Assembly: GCA_016703535.1 (NCBI GenBank)
Contig: JADJBV010000001.1
Coordinates: forward strand, 5,570,001 to 5,634,000
From: Deltaproteobacteria bacterium
Lineage (GTDB): Bacteria > Myxococcota > Kuafuiibacteriia > Kuafuiibacteriales > Kuafuiibacteriaceae
Direction of reading: 5' to 3'
DNA length: 64,000 nucleotides
Shown here piece by piece: positions 32,460-40,739 of this stretch (positions within the stretch are counted from its first letter, which is position 1; each line of letters opens with the position of its first letter). Made by a program: the position numbers and the translations under genes. The notes under the pieces were generated by a model. That model was given only the letters and a program-made list of their open reading frames with translations. It did not search any database and was not told the DNA's origin.

Positions 32460-33100
32460 CGAAAAAACCTCGCCAGCCGCGCCGCCAGGGCCGAACGCCC
32501 CCGGTGGATGCGACTTTTTACGGTGCCGATGGGCAGCCCGGTGGCCGCCGAGATCTCTTCGTAGGAGAGATCCTCCAAGTCTCGGAGCACCAACACCGCC
32601 CGGTGCTCCGCTTCCAACTCTCCGATCGCCTCTTGCACCAGGGCCGCGGTCTGTCCGCCTTCGGCCAAGGCGTCGGGCCTCGATTCGGGCGCGTCGGGAC
32701 CGTCCGCCGTCGCCAGCTCGTCTCGGGCTCGTTGTTTGCGACCGCGCCGATCCAAATACTTGATCCGGTTCAGCGCTTGGTTTTTGGCGATCCGATAGAG
32801 CCAGGTCGCGAAGCTCGACTCGCCCCGAAAGTCCCCCGCGTTGCGGTAGAGGGTGAGGAAGACCTCTTGGGCCACGTCTTCGGCTTCGGCCCGATCGTTC
32901 AGGAGCCGGGCGCAGAAGGCGTAGATCCGATGTTGATAACGTTCGACCAACAGCTCGAAGGCCCGATCGTCACCCGCGCCGATCCGCCGGCAGAGTTCGG
33001 CCTCGTCGTTGACCGGTGGGGCTAGTGGCGGGACGGCCACCAAGGGCGGGTTGGACACGGGGAGGAAGGGGGCCTCCGGCCTGGGCACAGCTCGCACCAT
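32456..33100 (-). CDS. ECF RNA polymerase sigma factor
   Basis: A group-4 sigma factor of 214 residues. I use the ATG at 33100. Region 2 is at about 45-105 (LLVERYQHRIYAFCARLL, AEDVAQEVFLTLYRNAGDFR, SSFATWLYRIAKNQALNRIK), and region 4 is at about 150-205 (AIGELEAEHRAVLVLRDLED, YEEISAATGLPIGTVKSRIH). The anti-sigma factor is encoded immediately downstream with a 4-base overlap. Upstream on the same strand is an ECF-type promoter (GGAACC and GTC, 33139-33114), which suggests autoregulation. The targets cannot be read from this window; the most obvious candidate is its own operon. Confidence 0.93.
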   Translation of the reverse strand: MVRAVPRPEAPFLPVSNPPLVAVPPLAPPVNDEAELCRRIGAGDDRAFELLVERYQHRIYAFCARLLNDRAEAEDVAQEVFLTLYRNAGDFRGESSFATWLYRIAKNQALNRIKYLDRRGRKQRARDELATADGPDAPESRPDALAEGGQTAALVQEAIGELEAEHRAVLVLRDLEDLSYEEISAATGLPIGTVKSRIHRGRSALAARLARFFR

Positions 33101-33113
33101 GGACCATCGAACG

Positions 33114-33139
33114 GACAACCTGCGGCTGGGGTCGGTTCC
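33114..33139 (-). promoter_or_regulatory. Candidate ECF autoregulatory promoter GGAACC-N17-GTC
   Basis: On the minus strand, GGAACC (33139-33134) is followed by 17 bases and GTC (33116-33114), the GGAAC...GTC layout of many ECF promoters. It lies 13 bases before the sigma-factor ATG. It is preceded by an A/T run (AAAAAA on the plus strand) often seen upstream of such elements. Confidence 0.5.
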
Positions 33140-33190
33140 CAAAAAACCATCTTGCCCGGGCCAGCCTCAAGACCGGCACTAAACAAACGT

Positions 33191-34720
33191 TCAGTCCACC
33201 GTCGAACGCAGGCGCTCCACCAGCTCCACCAGGGTTCGAACTCCGAATCCGGTCGCACCTTTGCTCTGATGACCCGAGTCCTTGGTGGCCAAGACCGGTC
33301 CGGCGATATCCAGGTGGGCCCAGCGGACCCCGGGCTCCACGAACTCCCTCAGGAAGAGGGCCCCGGTGATGGCGCCACCGTAGCGATCGCCGATGTTCTT
33401 CAGATCGGCCACGTCGCTGACCAACTGCTCCCGAAGTTCGCCGAGGAGCGGCATCCGCCAAAAGCTCTCGCCCGAGGACTCCCAGGCCGCGGCCAGGTCC
33501 TTGGCGAGCTCTTCATCGTTGATGAAGGCGCCGGCGGTGCCGCGCCCGAGGGCCACCATACAAGCGCCGGTCAAGGTGGCGAGATCGATGATCTCGGTGG
33601 GCCGCAGATCTTGGGCGTAGGAGAGGGCGTCGGCCAATACCAAACGCCCTTCGGCGTCGGTGTTGAGGACCTCGACGGTCAGCCCTTTTTTGGAGCGCAA
33701 GATATCGCCCGGGCGGATCGCGTTGCCGTCCGGCATGTTTTCGGCGGCGCCGATGATCCCGTGGACGTTGACCGACGGCTTGAGCTGCCCGATCGCCTGC
33801 ATCGCGCCCAAAACCGCGGCGGCCCCGCCCATGTCGACCTTCATCTCCATCATGCCTTCGGCGGTCTTCAGCGAAAGGCCACCGGCGTCGAAGGTCAGGC
33901 CCTTGCCGACCAACACCACCGTTCGTTCGCTCCGTTGGGCCGGCGCGTAGCTGAGGTGGATCAGGCGGGGTTCGTGGGCGCTGCCCTTGGCGACGCCCAG
34001 GTGCAGATTCATCCCGGCCTTCTCCAGGTCTTTGGGGCCCAGGGCCTTGTAGTCGAGATCGTAGGTCTTGGCGACGCGGCGAGCCCGATCCGCCAGCTCG
34101 AGTGGGTGAAGGACATTGGGCGGCGCGTTGACCAGGTTTCGGGCCATGGCCACCGCTTCGGCGAGGACCTGACCCCGGGCCAAGGCGCCCCGCAACGCCG
34201 CGCCCTTTACGCCTTGGACGTCTTCAGCGACCAAGGCCACCCGCACCTCATCGAGGTGCGATTCGCGGCGATCTTTGGTGCGATACTCCTGATAGGCATA
34301 ACCGCCGAGGATCGCGCCTTCGGCCAAAGCCCGCACCAGGTCCAAGACCTTCTGCGCCGGCGCCGGCGCGTCCACCACCGAAAGTTGAAGGGCCATCGAA
34401 CGGGCGCCCACCCGTTGCGCGATCCGCGCCACATTCCCCGCGAACTGACGGGCCGACTCGGGGGTGTAGCGTTCGCGTTCGCCGTTGCCGTGGACCACGA
34501 TGCGCTTCGACTGAACGCCACCTTTGACGTTGAAGACGACGGTCTGGCCCGGTTTGCCGCGAAAGTCTTCGTCTCGGCAGGCCTGCTCGAGGGCCCCGTC
34601 CAGACCTCGGTTCAGGTGAGAAAATGCCAGGCTCCGGTCGGGTTCGTCGGAGAAGACCCCCACCCCGATCAGGTCGGTCGCGACGGCCCGGAGATCGTCC
34701 GTGTAAAGGGACACCTTCAT
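33191..34720 (-). CDS. pepA: Leucyl aminopeptidase (M17)
   Basis: A cytoplasmic metallo-aminopeptidase, hexameric in its relatives, that removes N-terminal residues from peptides. The 509-residue length matches the family. The C-terminal catalytic domain has KGLTFDAGGLSLK (about 273), the metal site KVDMGG (about 292), and the signature NTDAEGRLVLADAL (about 354). The N-terminal macro-like domain (about 1-170) is intact. Start is ATG 34720. It is followed 90 bases later on the same strand by the ECF sigma gene, which has its own promoter. E. coli PepA is also a DNA-binding architectural protein; whether this one is cannot be seen. Confidence 0.95.
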   Translation of the reverse strand: MKVSLYTDDLRAVATDLIGVGVFSDEPDRSLAFSHLNRGLDGALEQACRDEDFRGKPGQTVVFNVKGGVQSKRIVVHGNGERERYTPESARQFAGNVARIAQRVGARSMALQLSVVDAPAPAQKVLDLVRALAEGAILGGYAYQEYRTKDRRESHLDEVRVALVAEDVQGVKGAALRGALARGQVLAEAVAMARNLVNAPPNVLHPLELADRARRVAKTYDLDYKALGPKDLEKAGMNLHLGVAKGSAHEPRLIHLSYAPAQRSERTVVLVGKGLTFDAGGLSLKTAEGMMEMKVDMGGAAAVLGAMQAIGQLKPSVNVHGIIGAAENMPDGNAIRPGDILRSKKGLTVEVLNTDAEGRLVLADALSYAQDLRPTEIIDLATLTGACMVALGRGTAGAFINDEELAKDLAAAWESSGESFWRMPLLGELREQLVSDVADLKNIGDRYGGAITGALFLREFVEPGVRWAHLDIAGPVLATKDSGHQSKGATGFGVRTLVELVERLRSTVD

Positions 34721-34765
34721 CTAGAGCCGCTTATTCAACGCCCTAGCGGGGGGTGGCAAGGGATG

Positions 34766-34795
34766 TTGCGGCGATTCTCCAGGCACTGCTACCAT
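34766..34795 (+). promoter_or_regulatory. Promoter TTGCGG-N18-TACCAT (extended -10 TGC)
   Basis: The -10 TACCAT is preceded by TGC (extended type) and by TTGCGG 18 bases upstream. It ends 10 bases before the TTG at 34806 and lies in the divergent gap to pepA. Confidence 0.5.
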
Positions 34796-34805
34796 CCCCG
34801 ACACT

Positions 34806-36767
34806 TTGGGGCTTCGACGATGGCTCAGCGCGCTCCTCTACACCTCGGCCCTCGTCCCGGCGGTCGCCGTTGGCGAACCCCTGACCCCGGATGAGAAGTC
34901 GATCGTCGATCGCCGTCTGGCCTTCCCGCAGCCTCACGTCGACAAACTGAAGTTGGCCGAGGGGTCGACCTTCTTCGGTGAGAAGGTGGTGGAGGTCCCG
35001 TCCAATCGGATCACCAAAAAGCTGGACGACATGGAGGGGCTGGTCACGGGCATCGTCGCCCCCAAGGGCGTGACGGTCCACGATCGGGTGGACGAGTTGA
35101 GCCTGGAACCGGCCGGCCCCAAGACCAAGATCCGCTTCGTGTACGCCATCCACGTGGATCCCGGCGTCAAAGGCGGCGGCAAGGTCCGCTTCAACCTGAC
35201 GGTGGTCGAGCGCACCGGTTTGGCCAACACCTTGACCTCAGACCCGGTCAACCTGACGGTCGACGTGATCAAGGCGTCTCCCAAGTCCGATGACCTGATC
35301 GCGGATTTTTGGGGCTACCGGTACTACAAGGGCGCGGCCGAAGACCGGATCAAGGCCCTGGAGCAAAGGCGGGTTTCGGGTCTCTCGATCAAAGACGGCG
35401 CTCGCCTGCCGCCCCTCGACAAGCTCGGCCCGCGGATCGCGGCCCAGGTCTACGAATTTGATCGGGAGCGCCGCCGCACCTGGGTCGCCCACCGACACCT
35501 GGTCGCTGCCACTCAACACCCCGACCCCAAGATCTCCGGCTTGGCCAAAAGTTTGGTCGCCAACCTCGACAAAGCCGAGGTGACGGACGTGCCCAAGTTG
35601 GGGACCAGCGGCGCCGTCGCCAAGATCGAGAAGGTCGAGAAGACCGAAAAGATCGAGACGCTGCAGCCTACCCGAGAAGAACCGGCGGGCGGCGGCGGCC
35701 GAGGTGGTGGTGGTGGCACCTTGGCGCCGACCGGAAGCTACGAGCTCGGCAGCGAAGATGATGAGCCCGACGTGGTGCCCGATCCGCCGCCGGTCTCCAG
35801 CGAACCCGCCCCTCCTCCTGGGCCCCCCACCCCGCCGACGGGCCCTGCGCCCGGGACGGTCGGTGAAGACGGCTTGGTGTTGGTGGAGAACGATCCCTTC
35901 GGCGAACGCAAGCGACGGGTGAAGGCGATCCCAGGTTACTACCGCAGCCTCCTTCTGGACGATCCCAACATCGGCTACGGCGGCAGCGTCCGCTTCGTGT
36001 ACGCCCGGGCCGACTTCAAGGGGAACTCGGCCTTGAGCTCGGCGGTCTTTTATTCGGCGAACGCGAGCATCACGCGCTTCCTCGGCCTGGAGCTCACCGT
36101 GCCGACCCAGTGGGTCGACGTGGAGCTGGAGCGGACCCGTCCGGTCTACGGCTTGGGCAACCCCCAGCTGGCCGCAAAATACCGGCTCTATTTGGACGAG
36201 GTCGAAGGCCGTCAGCCCGCGCTGACCTTCCGGGCCCGCTGGGCAATTCCGGTGTCGGCGCCCCACTCGATCCCGCCGACCGTGGAGTTCAAGGCCGAAG
36301 ACTTCTCCCGGGAGGTCTACTTCACCGACGCTTGGGCCTTCAACACCAACCAGACCGCCGTCGGTCTGGGCATGAACGCGGCCTACCAATATTCGATGGT
36401 GCTCACCCAACTCCAGCTGGGGGGCGATTATTTCTTGCCCATGGTCAGCAGCGCCCAACGTTTCGTCACCCTCAACTACGGGGCCTCCGTGGGAGTGTTG
36501 CCCTTCGGCGATCTGGTCGGCTTTTTCCTGGAGGCCCGGGCCACCACGACCTTCATCGGCGCGACCCGGACGGAGCTGTTTACCTACCTTGGTGCCCGAG
36601 GTCGGTTCGCCGACCTCTTCGAACCGTCGTTGTGGGTGGCGCTCCCCATCGGGACCGTCGCCGACGTGACCGGATTGCAGCTCGGCGTAGAGCTCCGGCT
36701 CGCGTACGATGTCCCGGACGTGGTCGGGAACACCGAGACCCGCCGCGAGACCTCGATCTTGGAATAG
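34806..36767 (+). CDS. Secreted protein with C-terminal outer-membrane barrel
   Basis: A 653-residue protein with a signal peptide over residues 1-23 (start TTG 34806, the only frame-compatible start). The N-terminal half (about 25-230) is alpha/beta and rich in charged residues, with no motif I recognise. A Gly/Pro-rich linker (about 285-345) follows. The C-terminal ~270 residues alternate strands (VRFVYARADFKGNSALSSAV, ANASITRFLGLELTVPTQW, GVGLGMN-like turns) and end in a beta-strand pattern typical of outer-membrane porin-like barrels. It is 16 bases upstream of two tandem Cys-rich paralogues and probably forms one operon with them, so it may anchor or export them. Function unknown. Confidence 0.75.
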   Translation: MGLRRWLSALLYTSALVPAVAVGEPLTPDEKSIVDRRLAFPQPHVDKLKLAEGSTFFGEKVVEVPSNRITKKLDDMEGLVTGIVAPKGVTVHDRVDELSLEPAGPKTKIRFVYAIHVDPGVKGGGKVRFNLTVVERTGLANTLTSDPVNLTVDVIKASPKSDDLIADFWGYRYYKGAAEDRIKALEQRRVSGLSIKDGARLPPLDKLGPRIAAQVYEFDRERRRTWVAHRHLVAATQHPDPKISGLAKSLVANLDKAEVTDVPKLGTSGAVAKIEKVEKTEKIETLQPTREEPAGGGGRGGGGGTLAPTGSYELGSEDDEPDVVPDPPPVSSEPAPPPGPPTPPTGPAPGTVGEDGLVLVENDPFGERKRRVKAIPGYYRSLLLDDPNIGYGGSVRFVYARADFKGNSALSSAVFYSANASITRFLGLELTVPTQWVDVELERTRPVYGLGNPQLAAKYRLYLDEVEGRQPALTFRARWAIPVSAPHSIPPTVEFKAEDFSREVYFTDAWAFNTNQTAVGLGMNAAYQYSMVLTQLQLGGDYFLPMVSSAQRFVTLNYGASVGVLPFGDLVGFFLEARATTTFIGATRTELFTYLGARGRFADLFEPSLWVALPIGTVADVTGLQLGVELRLAYDVPDVVGNTETRRETSILE

Positions 36768-36783
36768 TGAACGGTAGAACCCA

Positions 36784-38220
36784 ATGAAACGCGAACGACG
36801 TACACCCTCCTGGATCTTGAGCCTGGGTGCCCTCGGCTTCGCGGCCCTGGGCACCGGCCTGATGTTGCAGCCCGGTTGTTCCTCCGACGCCTGCGTCGGC
36901 AGCGGCGACCGCGATGTCCCGAGCGCCACCCTCGAGTGCCCGGCGGGAGAGCTCTGCTACCACGGACAATGCCTACGGGGCTGCAACGCGGGCCAGGCTC
37001 GGCTCTCCTGCAGCACCTCGGACGAATGCGACGCCAGCCGCCCGAACTGCATCAATGATCGGATCGCCGGCGGCCTGTTTTGCAGCGTCTGCGACGACGG
37101 CCAGGCTTGTGTCCCTTCGCTCAACGTCTGCCAGCCCCTCGCCGAGGCGGTCATCCCCGAGGAGCCCAACCGCCCCAGGCCCGAGGACCCCAAGCCCATC
37201 TACCCGCTGGACGCCTCCTTTACGCCCACCGGCCTGCGGCCCACCAAAGACGCGGGCCCCCCGCCGGTAGCGCCGAGCGTGCCTTACACCCACGCGGTCT
37301 TCGTGGACGTGGCCCAAGAGTTGGACAAGCGCCCCACCAACCCCATCAACCGCGGCTCGATCCGGGTGCGGGGCATCGACCTCAGGCCTTCCGACAAATT
37401 GGATGGGCGATGGCGGCTCGATCATCCGAACGTACTTTGGGAGCCGAAGACCACCACCGGGACCAACAGCATCGACTACTGCACCTTCCGGCGCCTCCAG
37501 CGACCGGACGTCATCGTCGCCCCGGCCAACATCGGCAAGATCCGGCTGGACTCGGACACCGACATCTCAGTGGCCTCGATCAACGGCGACTACGAGGCCT
37601 CCTTCAACAACGGCGGCTACGACGTCACTCGGGTCGACACGATGGTGCCGACCATGACCCTCGCCAACCCACTGATCAACCTCTCGGTGCCCGACGGACA
37701 GCCCTACCAGCTGATCCTGTCGGCCGCGAGCCAGACCGAGGTGACCCCGGCGGGTTGGCCGTCCTCGGGAGAGTCCAAGTTTTTTATCCCCTACGAGCTG
37801 GTCCCCATCGAGTCGGGGAGCGTGAACCTCAGCGCGGTAGTCGTGGTTCCGGCGACGCCCGAAGACCTGGTCTTCCGCTGGGTCCCGGTGCGCACCGGCG
37901 TCGACGTGAACCTGCGGGTGGGTGTCCGAGTCTACGCGGGCGACGCGGAGATCACCTGCGAAGTCCGGGAGTCCATCCCACCGGTCGGCTCCGATCCGAC
38001 CCTCGAGCCGATCATCACCGATGTGCTCACCTTACCGGGGAGCCTGCTGAGCAGCCTGCGGGCCACCGCCGGACCAGGAGACTATCCGATCTACTTCGAG
38101 CGGCGCCGGCGGGCCTTGGTCTACGTCCCGGGTATCGTCGACGCCAACGGCAACGTGGTCACCGCCATCACCGCCGAAGCTTGGGTGCGACACTCCTTGA
38201 TCGGGACCTTGCGACTGTGA
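36784..38220 (+). CDS. Cys-rich secreted protein, paralogue A of a tandem pair
   Basis: A 478-residue protein with an N-terminal hydrophobic segment (about 10-33) ending QPGC. The cleavage site resembles a lipobox but has Gln at -3, so lipid attachment is uncertain. A disulfide-type Cys-rich module follows (about 36-118), with a C-x7-C-x5-C-like spacing (CYHGQCLRGCNAGQARLSC, CINDRIAGGLFCSVCDDG). After a Pro-rich linker, a larger beta-rich domain (about 155-478) carries motifs YTHAVFVDVAQELD, TTTGTNSIDYCTFRRLQRPD, and PLINLSVPDGQPYQL. No enzyme signature is visible. The ATG at 36784 follows a TAGAAC hexamer too close to be a normal -10. Its stop overlaps the next copy's GTG by four bases. Confidence 0.8.
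   Translation: MKRERRTPSWILSLGALGFAALGTGLMLQPGCSSDACVGSGDRDVPSATLECPAGELCYHGQCLRGCNAGQARLSCSTSDECDASRPNCINDRIAGGLFCSVCDDGQACVPSLNVCQPLAEAVIPEEPNRPRPEDPKPIYPLDASFTPTGLRPTKDAGPPPVAPSVPYTHAVFVDVAQELDKRPTNPINRGSIRVRGIDLRPSDKLDGRWRLDHPNVLWEPKTTTGTNSIDYCTFRRLQRPDVIVAPANIGKIRLDSDTDISVASINGDYEASFNNGGYDVTRVDTMVPTMTLANPLINLSVPDGQPYQLILSAASQTEVTPAGWPSSGESKFFIPYELVPIESGSVNLSAVVVVPATPEDLVFRWVPVRTGVDVNLRVGVRVYAGDAEITCEVRESIPPVGSDPTLEPIITDVLTLPGSLLSSLRATAGPGDYPIYFERRRRALVYVPGIVDANGNVVTAITAEAWVRHSLIGTLRL
37673..37712 (+). repeat. 40-base identical tract, copy in paralogue A
   Basis: Identical base for base to 39115-39154 in paralogue B, across synonymous sites, while the surrounding DNA has diverged. It encodes the conserved INLSVPDGQPYQL strand. 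It suggests gene conversion or strong constraint. Confidence 0.7.
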
Positions 38221-39656
38221 GCCTGCGTGAACCGAATCGACCCACAACGGCTTGGATGGTGGGTTGGTTGGCCACCGCTTTCGCCGGGATGACAGCGGGG
38301 CTGGCAGTACAACCAGGTTGTTCGAACCAAGCCTGTAGAGGTTCCGGCGACCCGGATGTCCCGAGCCCCACCGTCGAGTGTCCGGCCGGCGATCTCTGCT
38401 ATCACGGCCGTTGCCTCCGGGGCTGCAACGCGGGGCAGGCGCCGCTCTCTTGTGGCAGCTCGGATGAATGCGACGGCAGTCGGCCCAACTGCATCAACGA
38501 CCAGATCGCGGGTGGCCTCTTTTGCAGTGTCTGCGATGAAGGTCAGGTTTGTGTCCCTTCGCTCAGCGTCTGCCAGCCCATCGCAGAGGCCGAGATCCCC
38601 GAAGAGCCGAACCGACCCGGGCCCGAGGCCCCTAAGCCCGTCTTCCCGATCGACGCCTCGTTTACGCCCACCGGGCTACGGCCCACCCCATCGGACCCAA
38701 CCCCGCCGACCCGCCCCAGCGTCCCTTACACCCACGCGATCTTCATGGATGTGGCTCAAGAACTGGACCTGCGCCCTAGCGCGCCTCTCGAACGGGGATC
38801 CATCACCGTCCGCGGCCTGGACCTCCGTCCCTCCCAACTCCTGGATGGGCGCTGGCGCCTCGATCAGGTCCCGCCCCGCTGGGAGCCAAAGACCACGACC
38901 GGGACCAACACGATCGACCGCTGCACCTTCCGGCGTCTGCAACGCCCCGACGTCGAGGTCATCCCGGCCAACATCGGCAAGGTCCAGATCTTCTCGGACT
39001 CGAGGATCACGGCCCCTTCGATCAACGGGGAGTACCAAGCGACCTTCGTGGCTGGGGCCTACCAAGTGTTGCGCGTCGACACGACGCCGCCGACCGCGAC
39101 CCTGGCCAACCCGTTGATCAACCTCTCGGTGCCCGACGGACAGCCCTACCAGCTCGACTTCGGGGTTTCGGTCGAAGCGGGCGTCACCGGCGGTTCTTGG
39201 CCACCCGCCCATGAGGCAACGTTCTTCATCCCGTTCGACCTAGTCCCGGTGACGAGCGTTGGCGTTGTTGACCTCAAGGTGCCGGTGGTCGTCCCGGCCG
39301 CACCCGAGGACCTGGTCTTCCGCTGGGTCCCGGTCCGAAGTGGCGGCGACGACGTGGTCCGCGTCGGCGTGCGAGTCCATGCCGGCGACGCCGAGATCAC
39401 CTGCGACGTGGAAGAGTCCATACAGCCATTTCGGGGTGGAGCGCCGATCATCACCGATACAATCATCGTATCGGCGAGGTTGCTGGCCAGCCTCCGCGTC
39501 GCCGCAGGTGCTGGGGACTATCCGATCTACTTCGAGCGAACCCGGAACGCCTTGTTGTTGGCGCCCGCGCTCGAACGCCCCGACGGCGGCCTCGAGTCGG
39601 CGGTCACCGCCGAAGCATGGGTGCGGCGCTCCTTGATCGGGACCCTGCGGCTCTGA
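38217..39656 (+). CDS. Cys-rich secreted protein, paralogue B of a tandem pair
   Basis: A 479-residue paralogue of the preceding gene, colinear along the whole length: hydrophobic start ending AVQPGC, Cys-rich module with the same spacing, Pro-rich linker, and the same beta-rich domain including TTTGTNTIDRCTFRRLQRPD and YFERTRNALLLAP. The frame stays open upstream to 37080, but the GTG at 38217, overlapping the previous stop, gives the N-terminus matching paralogue A. An inverted repeat (39454-39474) made of rare codons lies near the C-terminus and has no counterpart in A. Same presumed role as A, unknown. Together with the barrel protein upstream it forms a three-gene operon. Confidence 0.8.
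   Translation: MSLREPNRPTTAWMVGWLATAFAGMTAGLAVQPGCSNQACRGSGDPDVPSPTVECPAGDLCYHGRCLRGCNAGQAPLSCGSSDECDGSRPNCINDQIAGGLFCSVCDEGQVCVPSLSVCQPIAEAEIPEEPNRPGPEAPKPVFPIDASFTPTGLRPTPSDPTPPTRPSVPYTHAIFMDVAQELDLRPSAPLERGSITVRGLDLRPSQLLDGRWRLDQVPPRWEPKTTTGTNTIDRCTFRRLQRPDVEVIPANIGKVQIFSDSRITAPSINGEYQATFVAGAYQVLRVDTTPPTATLANPLINLSVPDGQPYQLDFGVSVEAGVTGGSWPPAHEATFFIPFDLVPVTSVGVVDLKVPVVVPAAPEDLVFRWVPVRSGGDDVVRVGVRVHAGDAEITCDVEESIQPFRGGAPIITDTIIVSARLLASLRVAAGAGDYPIYFERTRNALLLAPALERPDGGLESAVTAEAWVRRSLIGTLRL
39115..39154 (+). repeat. 40-base identical tract, copy in paralogue B
   Basis: The partner of the tract at 37673-37712; the flanking codons differ at many third positions. Confidence 0.7.
39454..39474. 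repeat. Intragenic inverted repeat CCGATAC-N7-GTATCGG
   Basis: A perfect 7-bp dyad with a 7-base centre, formed by unusual codons ACA and GTA inside paralogue B. It is absent from the corresponding part of paralogue A. Confidence 0.5.
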
Positions 39657-39664
39657 GCCCCGGT

Positions 39665-40729
39665 CTACAGCACCAAAAAGGCGATCAACCCCACCGCGGC
39701 GATCAGGAACAGGCCGCCGATCACCAAGATCAGGACCTCCCAGGCCAAGCCCTTCTTGGCCAGAGGGGGGGCCTCGACCGCCAAGGCCGGATCGGCCGGT
39801 GCGTCGGCAGGATCTTCGGCGCCCGGGTCATCAGGGGGATCGGGATCCGGCGGCCTTCGTGAGCTGGGCGGGGGCGCCTCGTATTCAGGCTCCGGCTCTT
39901 CGACCTCGGCCGGATCGGGCGCGGCCGGTGGTTCGCCGGTGGGATCCATGGTGGCGTTGTCGAGGCCACCCATCTGCTCCAGCAAACGCGAAGGCGGATC
40001 GATGAAGATCAACTTCACGCTGCCGATCTGCAGCTCATCACCGTCCTTGATCAGCTGAGCGCCTTCGATCTGCTTGCCGTTGCAGAGCACGCCGTTTTTG
40101 CTGCCCAGATCTTGGGCGGTGAAGCCGTGCCAGTTGCGCTTGATCAGGCAGTGCCGCCGCGAGGCGTTGTGGTCGTCCAGGCAAACGTCGCATTCGGGGC
40201 TGCGGCCAATGGTGATCTCGCTGGCCTCCTCCGCGAGCTCATACCGTTTGCCTTCGTCCGGGCCGTTCATGATCCGGAGGGACGGCGCCTCCAGCTTGCT
40301 GCCGCCCAAAGAGGACAGAACCTCCTGGACCATCCGGCGGGCCAACATCTCGGTCTTTTCGCCGGGCTGCCGGTCCAGCGGGGTGCCGGCGGTGGTCTTG
40401 AAGAGGATCGAAAAGCTCATCACCCGGATGCTGTCGCCGTCGCGCAGCATCTTCTTCTCGCCTTTGCCGATCTTGCGGCCGTTGTGCTCGGTGCCGTGGG
40501 TCGAGCCCAGGTCTTCCAGGAAGAAGTCCCCCATCTCCCAAAAGATGCGGGCGTGATTCCGCGACACGGTGGTCAGCGGGATCTGGATGTCGTTGGTCGG
40601 ATCCCGCCCCAGCGAGATCACCGTCTGCCGAAAGTCGTAAGAGAACTCCTTCTTCGGGCGGTCGGGCAGCTCGAGCTGCACCGACAAATGCACCGGAGGA
40701 GGGCTCATCTTGGAGGCCGGCTCACCCAT
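39665..40729 (-). CDS. Membrane-anchored double FHA-domain protein
   Basis: Two forkhead-associated domains that bind phosphothreonine. The first (about 18-108) has SLGRDPTNDIQIPLTTVSRNHA and LGSTHGTEHNGRKI. The second (about 150-235) has TIGRSPECDVCLDD, NASRRHCLIK, and LGSKNGVLCNG. Both keep the Gly-Arg, Ser-x-x-His and Asn-Gly residues needed for binding. A Pro/Glu/Asp-rich linker (about 255-325) leads to a C-terminal membrane segment (about 331-352), so the FHA domains face the cytoplasm and the protein is tail-anchored. It probably reads phosphorylation by Ser/Thr kinases such as those at 29984 and 45259. The TPR gene upstream is 10 bases away and likely in the same operon. Confidence 0.92.
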   Translation of the reverse strand: MGEPASKMSPPPVHLSVQLELPDRPKKEFSYDFRQTVISLGRDPTNDIQIPLTTVSRNHARIFWEMGDFFLEDLGSTHGTEHNGRKIGKGEKKMLRDGDSIRVMSFSILFKTTAGTPLDRQPGEKTEMLARRMVQEVLSSLGGSKLEAPSLRIMNGPDEGKRYELAEEASEITIGRSPECDVCLDDHNASRRHCLIKRNWHGFTAQDLGSKNGVLCNGKQIEGAQLIKDGDELQIGSVKLIFIDPPSRLLEQMGGLDNATMDPTGEPPAAPDPAEVEEPEPEYEAPPPSSRRPPDPDPPDDPGAEDPADAPADPALAVEAPPLAKKGLAWEVLILVIGGLFLIAAVGLIAFLVL

Positions 40730-40739
40730 CGTTCGTCGT

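Noticed and set aside
35238..36929. Long minus-strand open frames (563 codons here; also 444 codons at 11500-12834 and 406 at 2976-4196)
   Set aside because: They lie opposite well-supported genes with domain or signal evidence. In a GC-rich genome antisense frames stay open by codon bias, and none of them shows recognisable domains.
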